Counted from the first letter of the stretch, positions 9,501 to 21,457 are shown. The stretch is DNA of 30,442 nt from Polysphondylium violaceum (GCA_000277445.1 AJWJ01000277.1:1-30442), one strand, 5' to 3'. The notes: generated by a model not told the origin, from the letters alone. A program made the numbers and translations.

Positions 9501-12500
9501 TTGAATTTTTAATTAACTGACAAATATATACTGGTAATGTTGTATTGTTATTATTATTATCATCCAAATGGCTTGAAATACATTCTAAAACTTGAATAAA
9601 GAGTAATAATTGATCTGTAGTTGTACCATTTATATTTGATTCTAATCTATTGGCTATAGAGATACAAGTAGAGAGATCAATAAATGGTAAGATCAACTCT
9701 AATGCACCTCTATAAATACCAAACTCTTTATCATTGGTACCATCTACAAAATACTTTATCACCTTTTGTACAAGAGCACTTTCATATTTTGGGAAGATTT
9801 TAAAGATTCTGAAAAAGAGTTTTGAAGTTTCAAATGTAAATCTAAAATTCTTGAGGAATACCTTTGAAACGAATGGATTTGATAAATATTGATCACAAAT
9901 CTTTAATGCTTGACCAGATTGTTTAGAATCTAAAATTGAAATAAATGATTGATCTAAAATGTCAAAATAAAAGTCAAGGGTTGGATCGGTGGTGTTGTTC
10001 CCCAATGTTTCCTGTTCTACCTTTTGTTCTTGTTGATATTGGTTTTCAATTAATTGAATTAATAATGATACCAAGTTTGATAATCTTCTTAGTGAGAGAG
10101 ATGCAACATTTTTTAATAAAGATAACTTGATATCTGGTCTTGATACGAGGATATCTTCTCTAGTCTTTTGATTGGTGCAAGAAAATTGTGATAATAAAAG
10201 TGTGATTGGTAATCTCTTGAATGCATCTACATTTACACCTGAAGCTATATTCCAAATTGATTCGTTTACAAATTCCATAAACAATTCTTTTTCTTGTGTT
10301 GCTGTAGTTGCTTGTTGGGCAAATTTCTTTTCCATTTCTTTGGATTCTCCTTGATTCTTTGAAATAGTCAATGTAGCTTGTTGATAAATAAATGTAAATG
10401 ATTTGGAGAGGTGTGGTTGATCAAATTTACCAATGGCATCAGTGATACTGAATTTCTTGAGAGAATCTAAAGATAATTGGGACAAAGAGATTTCAGTATC
10501 TTGTTTTTTCTTTTCTATAAAGCAAGAGATAAAGAGAATTGATTTTGCACAATTATAATTTGCAGAAATTGCAGATAAAACATTGGACAAATATCTTTGA
10601 TTATCAAGAGATTTAAAATGTTGATCTTGAGAAGGCGATTCTAAACTAAATAAATAAAAGATGGCGGCAGCTAATACAGGACTAATGAATACTTGTGATT
10701 GTTTTCCAATAGATTTAGAAACAATTTGGCAGACATCTACATATTGGAACTTGTTTGTATGAGAGTTTTGGCAAATAAATTCAAAAAATGGAATATTTTC
10801 TGGAGTGGCAAGAAACTCTAACCATGTATCAATTTCAGATTCAATACCAGAGAACAAGTTATTGATTGAAAGTAATTTGAACAACAATTGATGATAATAA
10901 TCTTTGATTTCCAAAGATTTTGAACCAATGTATAATTTTAGTACCATATCTAAAATAGTTGAACCATCTTGATCTCTGTAAAAGAAATTGCTAGGTTGAT
11001 GCCATGTCTTTGAATTTGAAACCAACTGAATAAATTGTTTTTGGGAAAATGCATCCAATTGTGTTAATAGGGAATAATCCAACATCTTGAGGGTAACAAA
11101 ATCATTGATTGGTAGATAACGGACATATTCGGAGAGAACAGATACAAATTGGCCATAGATTGTTGTACTGGATTTGAATTTTGTATAATTTTCTTTAAAG
11201 AATCTAAATGAAGGTAATCTCTCTTTAATACCTGTTTTCAAATCATTTATAAAAACCTCTAATCTTTCACCATACAAAGACTTGTTTTCTTGATAAAATT
11301 GAGATAAACCATTCAAAACGGAATTAATTCTTTTTAGACATAATAAAAGTACTAAAAGTTGATTATAAGTTACCAAAGGTGACTCTGATTGTAAGCCAAA
11401 TGATAAATTTGAAACTTGTGGTGGGATGAGCATATTGATCAATACCATTGGAGAACTGGGAATAGGATCAAGTAATCTATCGGTTGTTGCATTTTCATCC
11501 AGAGTATTTGAATTTAATTTAAAACTTGGTGATTTTGGTACCGGTGATGATAAAGTTTTAATCAACATTGTAGTTTTGTTTAACCAATGTAAAGTTAATG
11601 TAGTTTCAATATAACCAAGTTTTTTTAAATAAGAAACAAAAAGATCTGGACAAGAGTGAATAATTTTAATAAATAAAGTTTGATGTAATTGAAATACTAT
11701 AGGATTTAATTCTGAAATCAAAGATACAATTGATTTGTTTTCAAAACATGGGTTTTCATTATCTCTAAACCAATTCCATCTAATTATGAATGACAATTAT
11801 TTAATTAATAAATATTCATAAAATATTAATTAATAAAATTTAATATAATAACAGTACATACTTTGGATCAGAAGAAATAATACCTGTAACTGGTGAGCAA
11901 CAAAGTGTTGATAAAAAATTGAAAATAGATTGTCTACAATCATCACCAATATCATCTTTAGAGAAAATAACACCAATTTTTGATAAAAGTGAAGGTGTAA
12001 AGAATTTAATTTTTAATTTCTTTGATATAATTGTTGATTTTAATACATATTCTTCCAATGATTCAATAAAGTCTAAAACAATCTATAAATAAAAATAATA
12101 ATAAGCATCTATATTTATATAATTTAAATCAAATTTACTAATAATACATACATTATGATGATCGTATTGAATTTGTGAACAAAACTTTAATAATAAAAGA
12201 TCAGATTCCAAAATGAATTCTGTTAATTTATAATTTTGTAATTTTAAAAAGGATAATAAAAATCTAAGTGCAAAAGGTCTGCTACCATGATATGATCCCA
12301 AGGTTGATAAATCGTTTAATGAATTTTGAAATCCCTATAATAAATGTCTGTATTAATATAGATAATACCTCTTGATTAATATATGTCACACATACACTTG
12401 AATCAAATTTAAAATTTGTTTGAATATATTTAGCATGTTTCATTGATAATGGTATGATGGATGATAAAAGTCTATAACAATTGATAGCTAAATTTGGACT

Positions 12501-13167
12501 TGATTTATTATATTCACTAACAATCTTTTGTAAATCTAAAAATCTGTCTTTGATTACCTGTAAAAAATAATGTTAGAGAATAAATCTAGGTAGATATAGA
12601 TAGATATAGATATATACTTTATCAGAGAGATTTTTAGATACAGATGATAGATTTGGATCATCGTTTAAAGTCAATATAATAGCAATGAATTCCATCAACA
12701 GTGCATAGGTAGTTTGGTATACTTGGTATTTATCTATACATGTATCCCAAATGGTAAACAACTCTTGTGTTTGCTGACTGTTTTTCAAGTAATCAAACAA
12801 CAGAGACAATGCTTCGTTCTTGTGATTGGGAATAGAAGGATCGGTAGTTCCCAACTCTTTTTCATCTCTAATAATCTTTATGATTGAATACAACCCTTTT
12901 TCAATATCCTTACTACTGCTACTATTCAAAAGTTGAACAAACTTGAATAATGATAAATTATCGACAAACTCTAATGTAATTGCTTGCTGTTGCTTATCTT
13001 TTTGTTCATTTTCTTTTTTAGCAACAGGTGCTATAATAACATTACTGTCCTTGATCCACTATAAGATAAAAATTAATACATTGTGCATTTCCCCGATCGA
13101 TATAGAAATATATATATACATTATTCTTGAATGGTTGATTAAACTTTTTAAGTTTTTTTTGATTCAT
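6587..13167 (-). CDS. URB1/NPA1-like nucleolar ribosome-biogenesis protein
   Basis: Seven exons on the minus strand, 5' to 3': 13167-13120, 13058-12618, 12557-12396, 12334-12152, 12082-11862, 11779-7275 and 7212-6587. All junctions show GTATNT/GTAAGT donors and TAG/CAG acceptors. The joined frame is 2061 residues, close to human URB1 (about 2270). The protein is an almost unbroken alpha-helical repeat solenoid. URB1-like blocks seen by eye: FNFLSTLCCSPVTGI (compare FLMDLCCSLKHGISF in human), SSDPKWNWFRDNENP, and PMVLINMLIPPQVSNLSFGL followed by a helical repeat with LLLCLKRINSVL. URB1/Npa1 acts in early 60S pre-ribosomal particles in the nucleolus. A short Asn run and QQ-rich patches are typical of the lineage. 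The unusual exon layout (five small 5' exons, one 4.5 kb exon, one small 3' exon) does not affect the call. Confidence 0.75.
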
Positions 13168-13371
13168 GTCAGATATATATAGAAGGAAGGAGTCAGAGAT
13201 CCCTCTTTTCAGAAAACAGATAAAGAATAAAATAAAAAAAAAAAAAAAAACGAAACGAAAATCTCAAAACTTTTTTTTCATTTTTTTTTATTGCACGAGT
13301 TGTGTCATATGAATAGAGGATAGATATAATATCAAAATGAATATAGACAATGAATTAAAATTTATTAATCA
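13168..13371. promoter_or_regulatory. Short spacer: 3' end of TPR gene and promoter of URB1-like gene
   Basis: Both flanking genes read on the minus strand, so about 200 bp must hold the 3' end of one and the promoter of the next. It contains an A18-type run at 13229-13250 and T runs at 13271-13290. No specific site is recognised. Confidence 0.45.
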
Positions 13372-15787
13372 TTAATTGTTATTATTTCTTGTCAAAGAGA
13401 GGATAATCCAAGATACTCTGTCTACAAATTCAGAGAGATTGGCCTTTACCTCATGGGGTGGTTGGGCAGAATGATTTGCTACATAGGATTGACAGGTAAC
13501 CAAGAGATATTGCACAACGTCAACAATGGTTTTAACCATAGATTGGTTGAATTGAAAGATATCAAAAGTAACTTCATGGTCTTGTTCAACAGTGTCACAG
13601 CTTGAAATTAATTTTAATAAGAGACCGAGTTTGTTAACCATAGTGTTGAGATCCTGTTGTGCACTTGGTTCGTTGAGTAATGAGAGATCAGAGGAAGAGA
13701 GAGATAGAGTGCTGTTTTGTACCAACACTCTTTCAAGATTATTGCTAAACAAATCAACCAAGTGAAAAATACCAGCCTCAGCAGTAATGTAAAACAAAGA
13801 GGTCATGGATGGATTAAGATGTTGATTGTTGGTATCCTCTTTAAATACCATTTGATTTGTATTTTTCAATGCATTAAATGCCTCTAAATACTTTTTAGCA
13901 TCCATTAAATAAAGGCCCAACTCTAATAAAGTTTGATGGGAATGTGAATCATTTTTCTATATTTATAGTTATATTAGTCATTAAATAATAAATCTAATCT
14001 CGATTTAATAATAACATACATCAATTTTAAAAGCTAAATCTAAATAAGAAATTGCCTTTTCTAAATCATTTGATAAGAGATAGATTTTAGATAACTTTGA
14101 ACAAGCAAATACATTTTGTTCATATTTTAAAGATTCCTCCAAGTAACCTTTGGATAGGTCTAAATTGTTTGGATATAAATTTAAAAAGCAATGACCAAGT
14201 TGACCCATGACATCAGATTTATATTCATTGTATTCTTGAGTTGAAGAATGGTAATCACCCATTTCCAAAGATTCTAATGATCTATTGAATAGTGGATAGG
14301 CATCTTGATATTGTTTAGAAAAGGCTTGAATTTTACCCAAACAAAATAATGCACAATAATGATTACTGTCCAAATCCAACACTCTTTCAAAATATTCCTT
14401 GGACTTCTCTAATCTTTGTAATGAAAAGTTATTTGTTGCTATTTTATTTAAAACTGTAATATTCTAAAAAAATATTAATGTATATAGGATTAGTATTAAA
14501 TTTTATATTAATAATAATATTACTTACTTTTGGATAATATTTTAAAATCTTTTCACAATAGTATTCAGATTGTTCATAGTTTTGTAATTTTTCATAACAT
14601 TCTGATAAGAGAATGTAGGATTGGATTTCAATTTTTACATCAAACAAATGTGCTCTCTTTCGAGATAATAAGAGAGCTTCTACGTCAGAGACACAACTTT
14701 GGTATTGTCCCAAAGAGAAATAACAATTTGCACGATTTAAAATCAACTTTTCATTGTCCAAGTAAATATTTTCATTCTCTAGCTGGTTCCATTGCTCAAT
14801 GGCGAGCTCATAGTGATGATTGTTCATGGAATCGAGGGCATTTTGAGAGAGTTGTTGGTAATGGTTTTCAATGTTTCTAAATGGTTGTTGAATCTCTCCA
14901 AACAATTGTTGACACTGTTGTTTGAGTGATTGTTGTTTGGTGGATGCCAACGAAGAGACCATGTCTGTAAATAATTTGACCAACTTTCTTTGAGTGGTGA
15001 GAAATTCAGAGACACTGTCGGATTTGTATGAAATGGATTTAGAATACTTGTTTATAAAAGCCAATAGATTGGTGCTGTGTTGCGAGAGTTGGTCAAATGT
15101 TTCTGGTGTGGAAAGGATGGCCAACATCTCTTGTTGATTAAAAGAGTCTACACGAAAGCTAACGTCCTGTTGAATGTGTTGTATGTATCCGAGACCAGCC
15201 TTGATTGCGCCGTTCAGGTATTTAGAGTAGCTAGAGATGTTTGACTTTGAATTTAAATTCTTTGTAAACAATTCAAATGATTCCCTGTATTGATTGAGCT
15301 CGAGTAGTTGCTGAGCTTTAAAGAGGTGTAACTCTACCTTTTTCATAGACTTTTCGTTCAACACTTGGTTGGTGGCAATGGCGGCCGAACAAGGTGTCGA
15401 TGATAATGTTGGAGTGGATGGTGGCGATGGTCTAGGTTCGCCGCAGTGAGATAATAAACTGCTGGTGGAGAGTGAAGATCTTCTCGATGTGTTGGGTTTT
15501 GATGGGGATGACAAAACCATATTGTCTGTAAGAGATATATTGCTTACGGATGACAACACAGGTGTTGATGGCAACGATTGTGAAGATGATAACGAGGGCG
15601 ATAGAAGATGAGATGAAATAGATCTATTCTTTACATAGGGTCTCTTGGACACACTACAAGCACTGGTTAGAGTGGGTGAAGAAGATGAAATACACTTTTG
15701 CTCGCAACTAACAAATGTACTAAACACCTTTTGCATGACAAATGTGCCAGAACACGATGGTGCGCTAGTATGAAGTATAGATTTCAT
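13372..15787 (-). CDS. Tetratricopeptide-repeat protein with Ser/Pro-rich N-terminus
   Basis: Three exons on the minus strand: 15787-14528, 14463-14020 and 13956-13372, all junctions in phase 0, giving 762 residues. Residues 1-140 are low-complexity and rich in Ser, Pro and Thr with basic patches (KRPYVKNRS, RRSSLST), likely disordered and phosphorylated. From about residue 150 the protein is helical with TPR-like units: LFKAQQLLELNQYRESFELF, YELAIEQWNQLENENIYL, LNRANCYFSLGQYQSCVSDV, LLSECYEKLQNYEQSEYYCE, LFCLGKIQAFSKQYQDAYPLF and LSKIYLLSNDLEKAISYLDL. The family is broad and partner-binding, and I cannot name an orthologue. Start at 15787 is the first ATG after an in-frame stop-rich AT tract, in an AAATG context. 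Confidence 0.75.
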
Positions 15788-17361
15788 TTGTATTTATTAT
15801 TATTATATTATTATTATTTTATTATTTGTTGCTATTCTGTGTATGAATAAATAAAATAAATAAATAAAATAAATAAATAAGGTATTGTGTGTATGCGTGT
15901 TGATTGAGAATTGGCTAAATAAAGAAAAGAAAAGGGATTGATATAAAATTATTTATACTGGAGAAAAAAAATAATAAAAAATGATGAGATGAGCCAAAAG
16001 GCAATTATATACTATTACAAATGAGAAAATAAAATAATAATAATGTACAGATAAAGTAAAAATATTTAATACCAATGATTATTTAAGACAGTGAATAAGC
16101 GATAAAATCCCTTAAAAGGTTAATCAGAGGGGTGATGAGGGTTTACAAATAATGTAAATCGTTTTTTGATGTGTGTGTGCTGCTTTTTTTTTATTTTTTT
16201 TTTTTGGTACTAAATTACAAATGTGATGAGTTGGTGGTGTTAAAAGGATACTATATTCGTGTAAGGGGGTGAAGTGAAAAAGGTGATGGAGGACCTAAAA
16301 TAAATATTAACTAGTAAATTACACAAATAATAAAAGAGAAGAGAATACTATATATATAATTAAAAGATTTCTTCTTTTCTACTACTTTCAATTAATTAGA
16401 AAAAGAATCTTTTTTTTATAACGTCAACGTGAATTGAAAAAAAATAAATTAATTGTGATTAAACGGGGTTGATTTATAATAGACTTCGGTGGTGTTGAAT
16501 TTGATAAATTTAATATTAGATTCGAAATCATCAGTGATTAAATCTTCAAAGATTACACTAGTATCTCGAGGTTTTTTTTTATTTTTTTTTATTTCTCATC
16601 CAATTTACACAAAGGGTGACACAAACTCACCACTGCTCAACACACACACACACAAACACAAACACACAAACACACCACACAGAGATAGGACTAAAATGGC
16701 AAAATGATATGAATGATGATGGTGTCGATTACCAATTTGATGTTAAATTAATAGGGTGATGTGTGGTGTTGGTGGTGTGCTGGAGAGGGGGTACGAAGTT
16801 TAATTTATCGCAGCCATATAAATGGGATTATCCCATTGAATCCCGTGCCTTCTCCGATTAATTGATGATGATGGAACCTAACTAGGATAGGATTCTAATT
16901 AATTAATTGTAGTGTGTATGTTTGGTGTATTTGTTTCTCACACTGTGTATGGTGTGTTGATATATAATAAATGGATCCCATCCCAAAAATACCGCCAGAC
17001 ACACACATAATTATGTAATTGTGCACACTTTATGGTCAATCTTGAATACTACCAGTGTATATGTGATGTGATATTTATTTATTCTTGTTATTGACAGATA
17101 TCTAGATTTAAACACACAAGATAAATCTCATTTCTTTATCTCTATTTTAAATATATAGATTCTATTGATTATCGTTTTTATTATACATATTAATATTAAG
17201 TCAAGATTCTGTGAAAATAACCCAAAGTTTTATGATAAAATTTTGTGCTAAAAAAATTTTAAAAAAAAATGAAAAAAAAAAGATCACCCACCCTTTTTTT
17301 TTTTTAATTTTATTTGTATTTGATCATCACAAAAACTATATATATATAACTATAATTAAAC
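15788..17361. promoter_or_regulatory. Long divergent spacer between TPR and LIM genes
   Basis: About 1.6 kb holds the promoters of two divergent genes. Visible content: AAATAAATA repeats at 15848-15882, T runs at 16183-16205, a CA-rich microsatellite at 16638-16682, a 7-bp hairpin AATGGGATTATCCCATT at 16821-16837, TG/CA-rich DNA around 16915-17010, and poly-A/poly-T near 17250-17310 just upstream of the LIM gene. A minus-strand coding-like patch (16449-16595) is listed separately. No other gene is supported. Confidence 0.5.
16449..16595 (-). other. Possible minus-strand coding patch (terminal exon or remnant)
   Basis: Reading the minus strand from 16595 down, the frame is open and ends at TAA (16451-16449). 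Its last 35 or so residues read like real protein: VIFEDLITDDFESNIKFI continuing through FNTTEVYYKSTPFNHN. Codons are C-ending (TTC, AAC, ACC, GTC), like expressed genes in the window and unlike the flanking AT-rich spacer. There is no ATG. Upstream lies an A-rich run, and a possible acceptor TACTAG sits just before TGTAATC near 16556. It could be the last exon of a small gene, a decayed copy, or chance. I do not recognise a family. Confidence 0.25.
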
Positions 17362-18425
17362 ATGTCAGAAATCTGTAAAGGTTGCACCAAAAGAGTCTAC
17401 GCTGCCGGTATGTATTTACTCATCTCTTGGATCGGAGAGGTTGGTTGTTATTAATTCATATCTATCTTTTATCTCTATAATAGAATGGGTCATCGCTTGC
17501 GAATCTAAATGGCACAAGATGTGCTTAAAATGCACCCACTGCTCTAAATTACTCCAATTAGGTCAAGTAAGTTGATTGTGTGATTGATAATAATAATAAC
17601 AATAATGCGATGTTTTAGTGTAGTGTGAGTGACAGGTATTAATATTATTTGGATATTTAAACAATACAGTATTCCGAACGTGAAGGTTTACCATACTGCA
17701 AAACAGACTACGATCGTCTTTTCAGACAAGCTGGTTACGGTCATGGTGGTGTAACTGATAGTTATGAAGCTCAACCAAAACAAGACGCACCAGTTGAAGC
17801 TGTTACACCAGTTTCACCAACCTTTACCCAAGAAACCCCATCAGATGATGTCCAACTCTTCCCAACCAATTGTCCAAAATGTGGCAAGAGAGCCTATGAA
17901 AACGAAAAGAAAGTCTTTAATTCAAGAGACTGGCATAGAACGTATGTATACAACTAGAACTCACATCAATGTCAACAAATCTATCAAGTCAAGGAATCAC
18001 GTATACTCAAATGATCAAACACTATCAATATCACAATTTGTATTTGTATCAATTGCTTGTATCTTGTTATTGCGTGTATTATCAAATCAATCAATCAATC
18101 AATATCAATTCATGTCAAATTTTATACACAGATGATCAAGTATATTTATGAAATGTCAAACTAACAACACAAACAATATCAATCCATTACTATTATAGTT
18201 GTTTTGCTTGTTTTACTTGCAAAAAGAATCTTGTCAGTGGACAATACTCTGAAAAGAATGGTGCTATCTATTGTAATAGATGTTATGAATCACGTTTTGG
18301 TGCCAAAGGTGTAAGTAGTCTCATATAAATTTATATTTTGTAATTTCTATCAATATTAATATTCATTCTCATTCATCCTCCCTCTTGATTAGTTTGGTTT
18401 TGGTGGTGCTGCCGTTTTACATTAA
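17362..18425 (+). CDS. Two-LIM-domain (LIM-only) protein
   Basis: Five exons: 17362-17407, 17484-17566, 17670-17941, 18199-18310 and 18393-18425, giving 181 residues. LIM1 uses C5, C8, H26, C29, C32, C35, C53 and D56, the complete eight-ligand set. LIM2 begins at CPKCGKRAYENEKKVF and continues across the intron through WHRTCFACFTCKKNLVSGQY to YCNRCYE, again complete. The linker (about 60-105) is Pro/Glu/Thr-rich and the end is glycine-rich (FGFGGAAVLH). LIM-only proteins of this size in dictyostelids (LimC/LimD-type) associate with actin at the cell cortex. I cannot say which paralogue this is. Codon use is strongly biased (GGT, ACC, TGC), suggesting high expression. Intron 3 is the longest in the gene (257 nt), carries ATCA repeats, and can be misread as an open frame. 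Confidence 0.88.
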
Positions 18426-18938
18426 ATTACAATAGTAATACACATCTTTGTATAAAATAAAAAAAACAAAACAAATCAATAATGATGCTCATTTTTAAAT
18501 CTAGATAGATCAACACTGTAGCTACAATGTCGTTTATCCACGAGAATTCAAAAGTTGCTAGCGATTTAGATTTTACCTTTTTTTTTTTTTTTCTTAAACC
18601 ACAAAACATATCTTATTTATTGCCTCAATACCCTCTTGATGATTGTTCTACAATGACAAGTATTTGTTATTTGTCATTGGATCCCTGATGGTATCACCAT
18701 CGCCAAAAATTTCCCACTATTGGTAGGGCGATGGTTCTTTCCATTGTTCTTGATGGTTGAATATTATTTTGAAAGATACTTGAATGTCCATAATCTGTCG
18801 TAGTTTTTTTTTTTTCTAAAAATTTTTTTTTACAAAATTTTCACTCTCTTTTCATCTAATTAATTAAATTTACATTTACACCCCCCCCCAAATTGGTACA
18901 AGGATTACAACCAAACAAAGTAAAGAGAACAAAACAAA
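18426..18938. other. Spacer with hairpins and a C9 run between LIM and FIBP genes
   Basis: No reading frame is credible. The left part is the LIM gene's 3' region. Positions 18650-18760 are less AT-rich and contain two strong hairpins (listed separately). A run of nine C at 18881-18889, rare in this AT-rich DNA, lies about 50 bp before the FIBP start. Confidence 0.5.
18650..18760. ncRNA. Candidate structured element, two perfect 9-bp stems
   Basis: Stem 1 is CAATGACAA (18651-18659) with TTGTCATTG (18671-18679), loop 11 nt. Stem 2 is ACCATCGCC (18696-18704) with GGCGATGGT (18727-18735), loop 22 nt. The word GATGGT occurs three times (18687, about 18730 and about 18752) around a single ACCATC, so alternative pairings compete. 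Strand is unknown. It could be a small RNA, a 3'-UTR or 5'-UTR structure, or the remnant of an inverted-repeat element. Basis is sequence only. Confidence 0.3.
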
Positions 18939-20404
18939 ATGATGGAGATGAAGTCCAAGGTGTTGTTTGATGTGTTTGTGTCGGATCCCTTGTCTGTCAA
19001 TAAGTTTATATATCGGTCGTGGTTGGACGGATACACAGAGAAAGAAGCAGCCAATATGAGAGAGGATACAAGGTTGGTCGGTGCACCGAGAAATCTTATA
19101 TTGCAAGAGACTGAAGATCAGTATAGAAACTTTACGCTACTACAGAAGGCACTGGAGCATCCTAAGACTTTATCCTCTCACTCTATGTTTCAAATGGATG
19201 CGTCGTCAAGAAGACTCTTGATAGAGGGTTACTATGATTTCGATGAAGTCCTCATGAGAGAGCTCATCGGTAGAAAACTAACAAGTGGTCAAAGAAGAGA
19301 TTTGGACGATGCAAGCGAAAAGCTTAAAATACGTCAATCATCATGTGAAAGACAGGTATGTTGTTTATACGATACACACTATATGGATACACCAAATATG
19401 TACATATATTAACAGCAACAATAATAATAATAATACTATAGTTTGATAATTTAAAAAGAATATCTAGATTAGTGTTTTCAGATTTAAAGACATCGGCATT
19501 GGATATAATCATGAATGAGTTTTCTTTGCCTCGAGAGTTGTCGAAAAAGTATGCATGGTTGTTGTTTTTGTGTTTTCATAGAGTGGACTTGTCAAAGAAG
19601 CGTATACAGTTTCTCAATACATTTGATTTGATTAGACTATCAGAGATCATCATGAATCATTGGGGCGATCCATTAAAGATCTATACGATCGAGCTGGACA
19701 TCAAGCTCAAAGAAGATGTACGTGATTTGAAAACACACCTCAATAGTCAAAAAGAGATCTCTGAATTTTACATGCGTCTCATCAAGACAAGGTATCAGAG
19801 CGTCAACTCTTCGCCCCGTATACTGCCGTCGTCGTCATCGTCGATCAGCAGTGTCGGTATCGTCGATTACTCATCAACGACACCCAATCTCCAATCAAAC
19901 CAACCGCCCATCAGCGGCTTTGTGCCCCCAATGTTTTCCCAACAGGGCACCTCGTCCAATATAAATGCAAGCAACAATACAAATAATCTACAACAACAAC
20001 AGCAGCAGCAACAACAACAACAACAACAAACACCTATTTTTACATCATCGTCTGCCATTGTCGTCCCACCCAACACATATCCGCTCTCCAACGAGAAACT
20101 CAAGGCGCTAGAGTCCAAGTTTAGGTCTATTTTAAAAGGCATTCTCGCCATCGGCTCCAATCTATCAGACAGCAAAGAGTTTAGAAATCTCTTTGAAGAC
20201 ATTGTCGAAAAGGTCATTGATCCATTGAAAAGAATAGATTTGAGCATCGGCGAAGCAGACACCTTTTTCATCCATCTTCGTGAAGTTTTTAATCCCGAGC
20301 AATTGAACCTCACTCTCCGTCATCGTGACAGAGTCGTACACAACTGGAAATCATTCCTCGAGGGAATAAGAGGTGTAGTTTTATATATTTATTCAAGCGT
20401 GTAA
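18939..20404 (+). CDS. FIBP: FIBP orthologue (acidic FGF intracellular-binding protein family)
   Basis: Two exons, 18939-19355 and 19442-20404, separated by an 86-nt intron in phase 0; 459 residues. Strong matches to animal FIBP along the length: FVSDPLSVNKFIYRSWLDGY, DQYRNFTLLQKALEHP, RRLLIEGYYDFDEVLMRELI, the GRKLTSGQRRDLDDAS block (compare GKKLSKGTKKDLDDIS), SCERQFDNLKRI (compare SCRRQFDNFKRV), LFEDIVEKVIDPL, and a closing WKSFLEGIRGVVLYIY. It is longer than human FIBP (about 360) because of an insert at about 255-350 that is rich in Ser and Asn and holds a Gln run from residue 323. FIBP binds intracellular acidic FGF in animals. Dictyostelids lack FGF, so its core role is older and unknown. 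The gene converges with the RING gene, with 57 bp between their stop codons. ATG 18939 is followed by a second ATG, so a start one codon later is possible. Confidence 0.92.
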
Positions 20405-20461
20405 ATAAAGAGAGAGAAATAAATAAATAGCAACTAGATTATATGAATATTGGTTATTTAT

Positions 20462-21457
20462 TTATTTATTTAAATCAATCAATTGATCGATGGACTCAAA
20501 GGGCACAAAGGTGTGGCCAATTTTTTTACAATCTGGAAAAGCAGATAAAAAGCCTTTCCAGTTATTTGGATACTCTGAGTTTTGAACGGCACAGCAGTCT
20601 TTGCAATAGATTTGGTAAGAGTACATATAGATATTGGTGGTGGTGTGGGTGCATATGACATTGGTGCATTTGGAACATGCTTGGGAGGACACCAGCTCCT
20701 TGGGATTGTGGGCTTTGATGACTTTACAAAACTTGAGTTCTTGTTCGGTGGGTGGTTTCTTGGGGTGGAATAAAAAGTTGCAATCTTTACATACCTTGTT
20801 GTCGAGCATGACAAAGGTTTCTATCTTTTGGAGTTGTTTGATCTGTGTGGTAAACATGTCACATTGGAGTGACAATGCCTCGATTTTATTGTTCATCATA
20901 TTTATCATTGGATAAATATCATATGGATTGGGTGGTCCTGCTAATTGTTGTTGTTGCTGTTGAAGTTTTTGTTGTAATTTAATACAAAAATGATATTGAT
21001 GGCCTACTTTGTTAAATGATTGGCCACAACCGTGTGGACAGGGTGTTTGGCATTCGTGTTCGATGTGATAGTCAAAACAAGATCTTTTAATGGGTTCTTG
21101 TTGGTTACAAACTGAGCAGAGGACTTTAATTTCATTTAAATAGTTTGTTATGAATCTAGGTGGTAAATAAACTTGATGTATGGATGTTGGTTCCCTGCAA
21201 GTTGGACATCTGTCCTGATCGTTATCTAAACTTTTTGTCAAACAATCTCTACAATAAATATTTCTACAATTTGGCTCAACTACTGGATCAATCAACAATT
21301 GTAAACAAATTGAACATTCATAATCTGGATTTAATTCTTGATCATTTGGATAAGTGTATAATTTATCTTGACCCAATGTAGTTATATTTTCTTTATCATC
21401 ATTGTTATTATTATTATTATCTATTTGTTTTGATGAAGTTTCTTTGTCTTTGAGCAT
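20462..21457 (-). CDS. RING plus TRAF-type zinc-finger protein (RING variant without His ligand)
   Basis: A 331-residue protein. An Asn run occupies residues 14-19. A RING follows: C48, C51, C64, C69, C72, then CPTC (84-87). Between C64 and C69 the sequence is CRNIYC, so N66 stands where a histidine normally binds zinc. Next are TRAF-type fingers (CSVCNQQEPIKRSCFDYHIEHECQ, CPHGCGQSFNKVGHQYHFC), a Gln-rich coiled coil, and a cysteine-rich C-terminal part (KDCNFLFHP, CSKCTNVICTH, YCKDCC) that I do not recognise. By family this is a candidate E3 ubiquitin ligase or TRAF-like adaptor. The frame continues 33 codons upstream to 21556, but those codons encode a poly-Phe run from a T-rich tract, and ATG 21457 (CACAATG) is the better start. 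Confidence 0.75.
   Translation of the reverse strand: MLKDKETSSKQIDNNNNNNDDKENITTLGQDKLYTYPNDQELNPDYECSICLQLLIDPVVEPNCRNIYCRDCLTKSLDNDQDRCPTCREPTSIHQVYLPPRFITNYLNEIKVLCSVCNQQEPIKRSCFDYHIEHECQTPCPHGCGQSFNKVGHQYHFCIKLQQKLQQQQQQLAGPPNPYDIYPMINMMNNKIEALSLQCDMFTTQIKQLQKIETFVMLDNKVCKDCNFLFHPKKPPTEQELKFCKVIKAHNPKELVSSQACSKCTNVICTHTTTNIYMYSYQIYCKDCCAVQNSEYPNNWKGFLSAFPDCKKIGHTFVPFESIDQLIDLNK

Noticed and set aside
15848-15882. AAATAAATA tandem repeat
   Set aside because: Simple-sequence DNA of a kind common in this genome, with no sign of an element.
16489-16707. 72-codon plus-strand frame in the TPR-LIM spacer
   Set aside because: It spans T runs and a CA microsatellite (His/Thr repeats). The minus strand of the same DNA looks more coding.
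17764-18135. Plus-strand frames overlapping LIM exon 3 and intron 3
   Set aside because: They are a frame-shifted shadow of the exon continuing into an ATCA-repeat intron.
19991-20031. CAA/CAG run in the FIBP gene
   Set aside because: Poly-Gln tracts are normal in dictyostelid proteins and this one sits in a low-complexity insert outside the conserved blocks.
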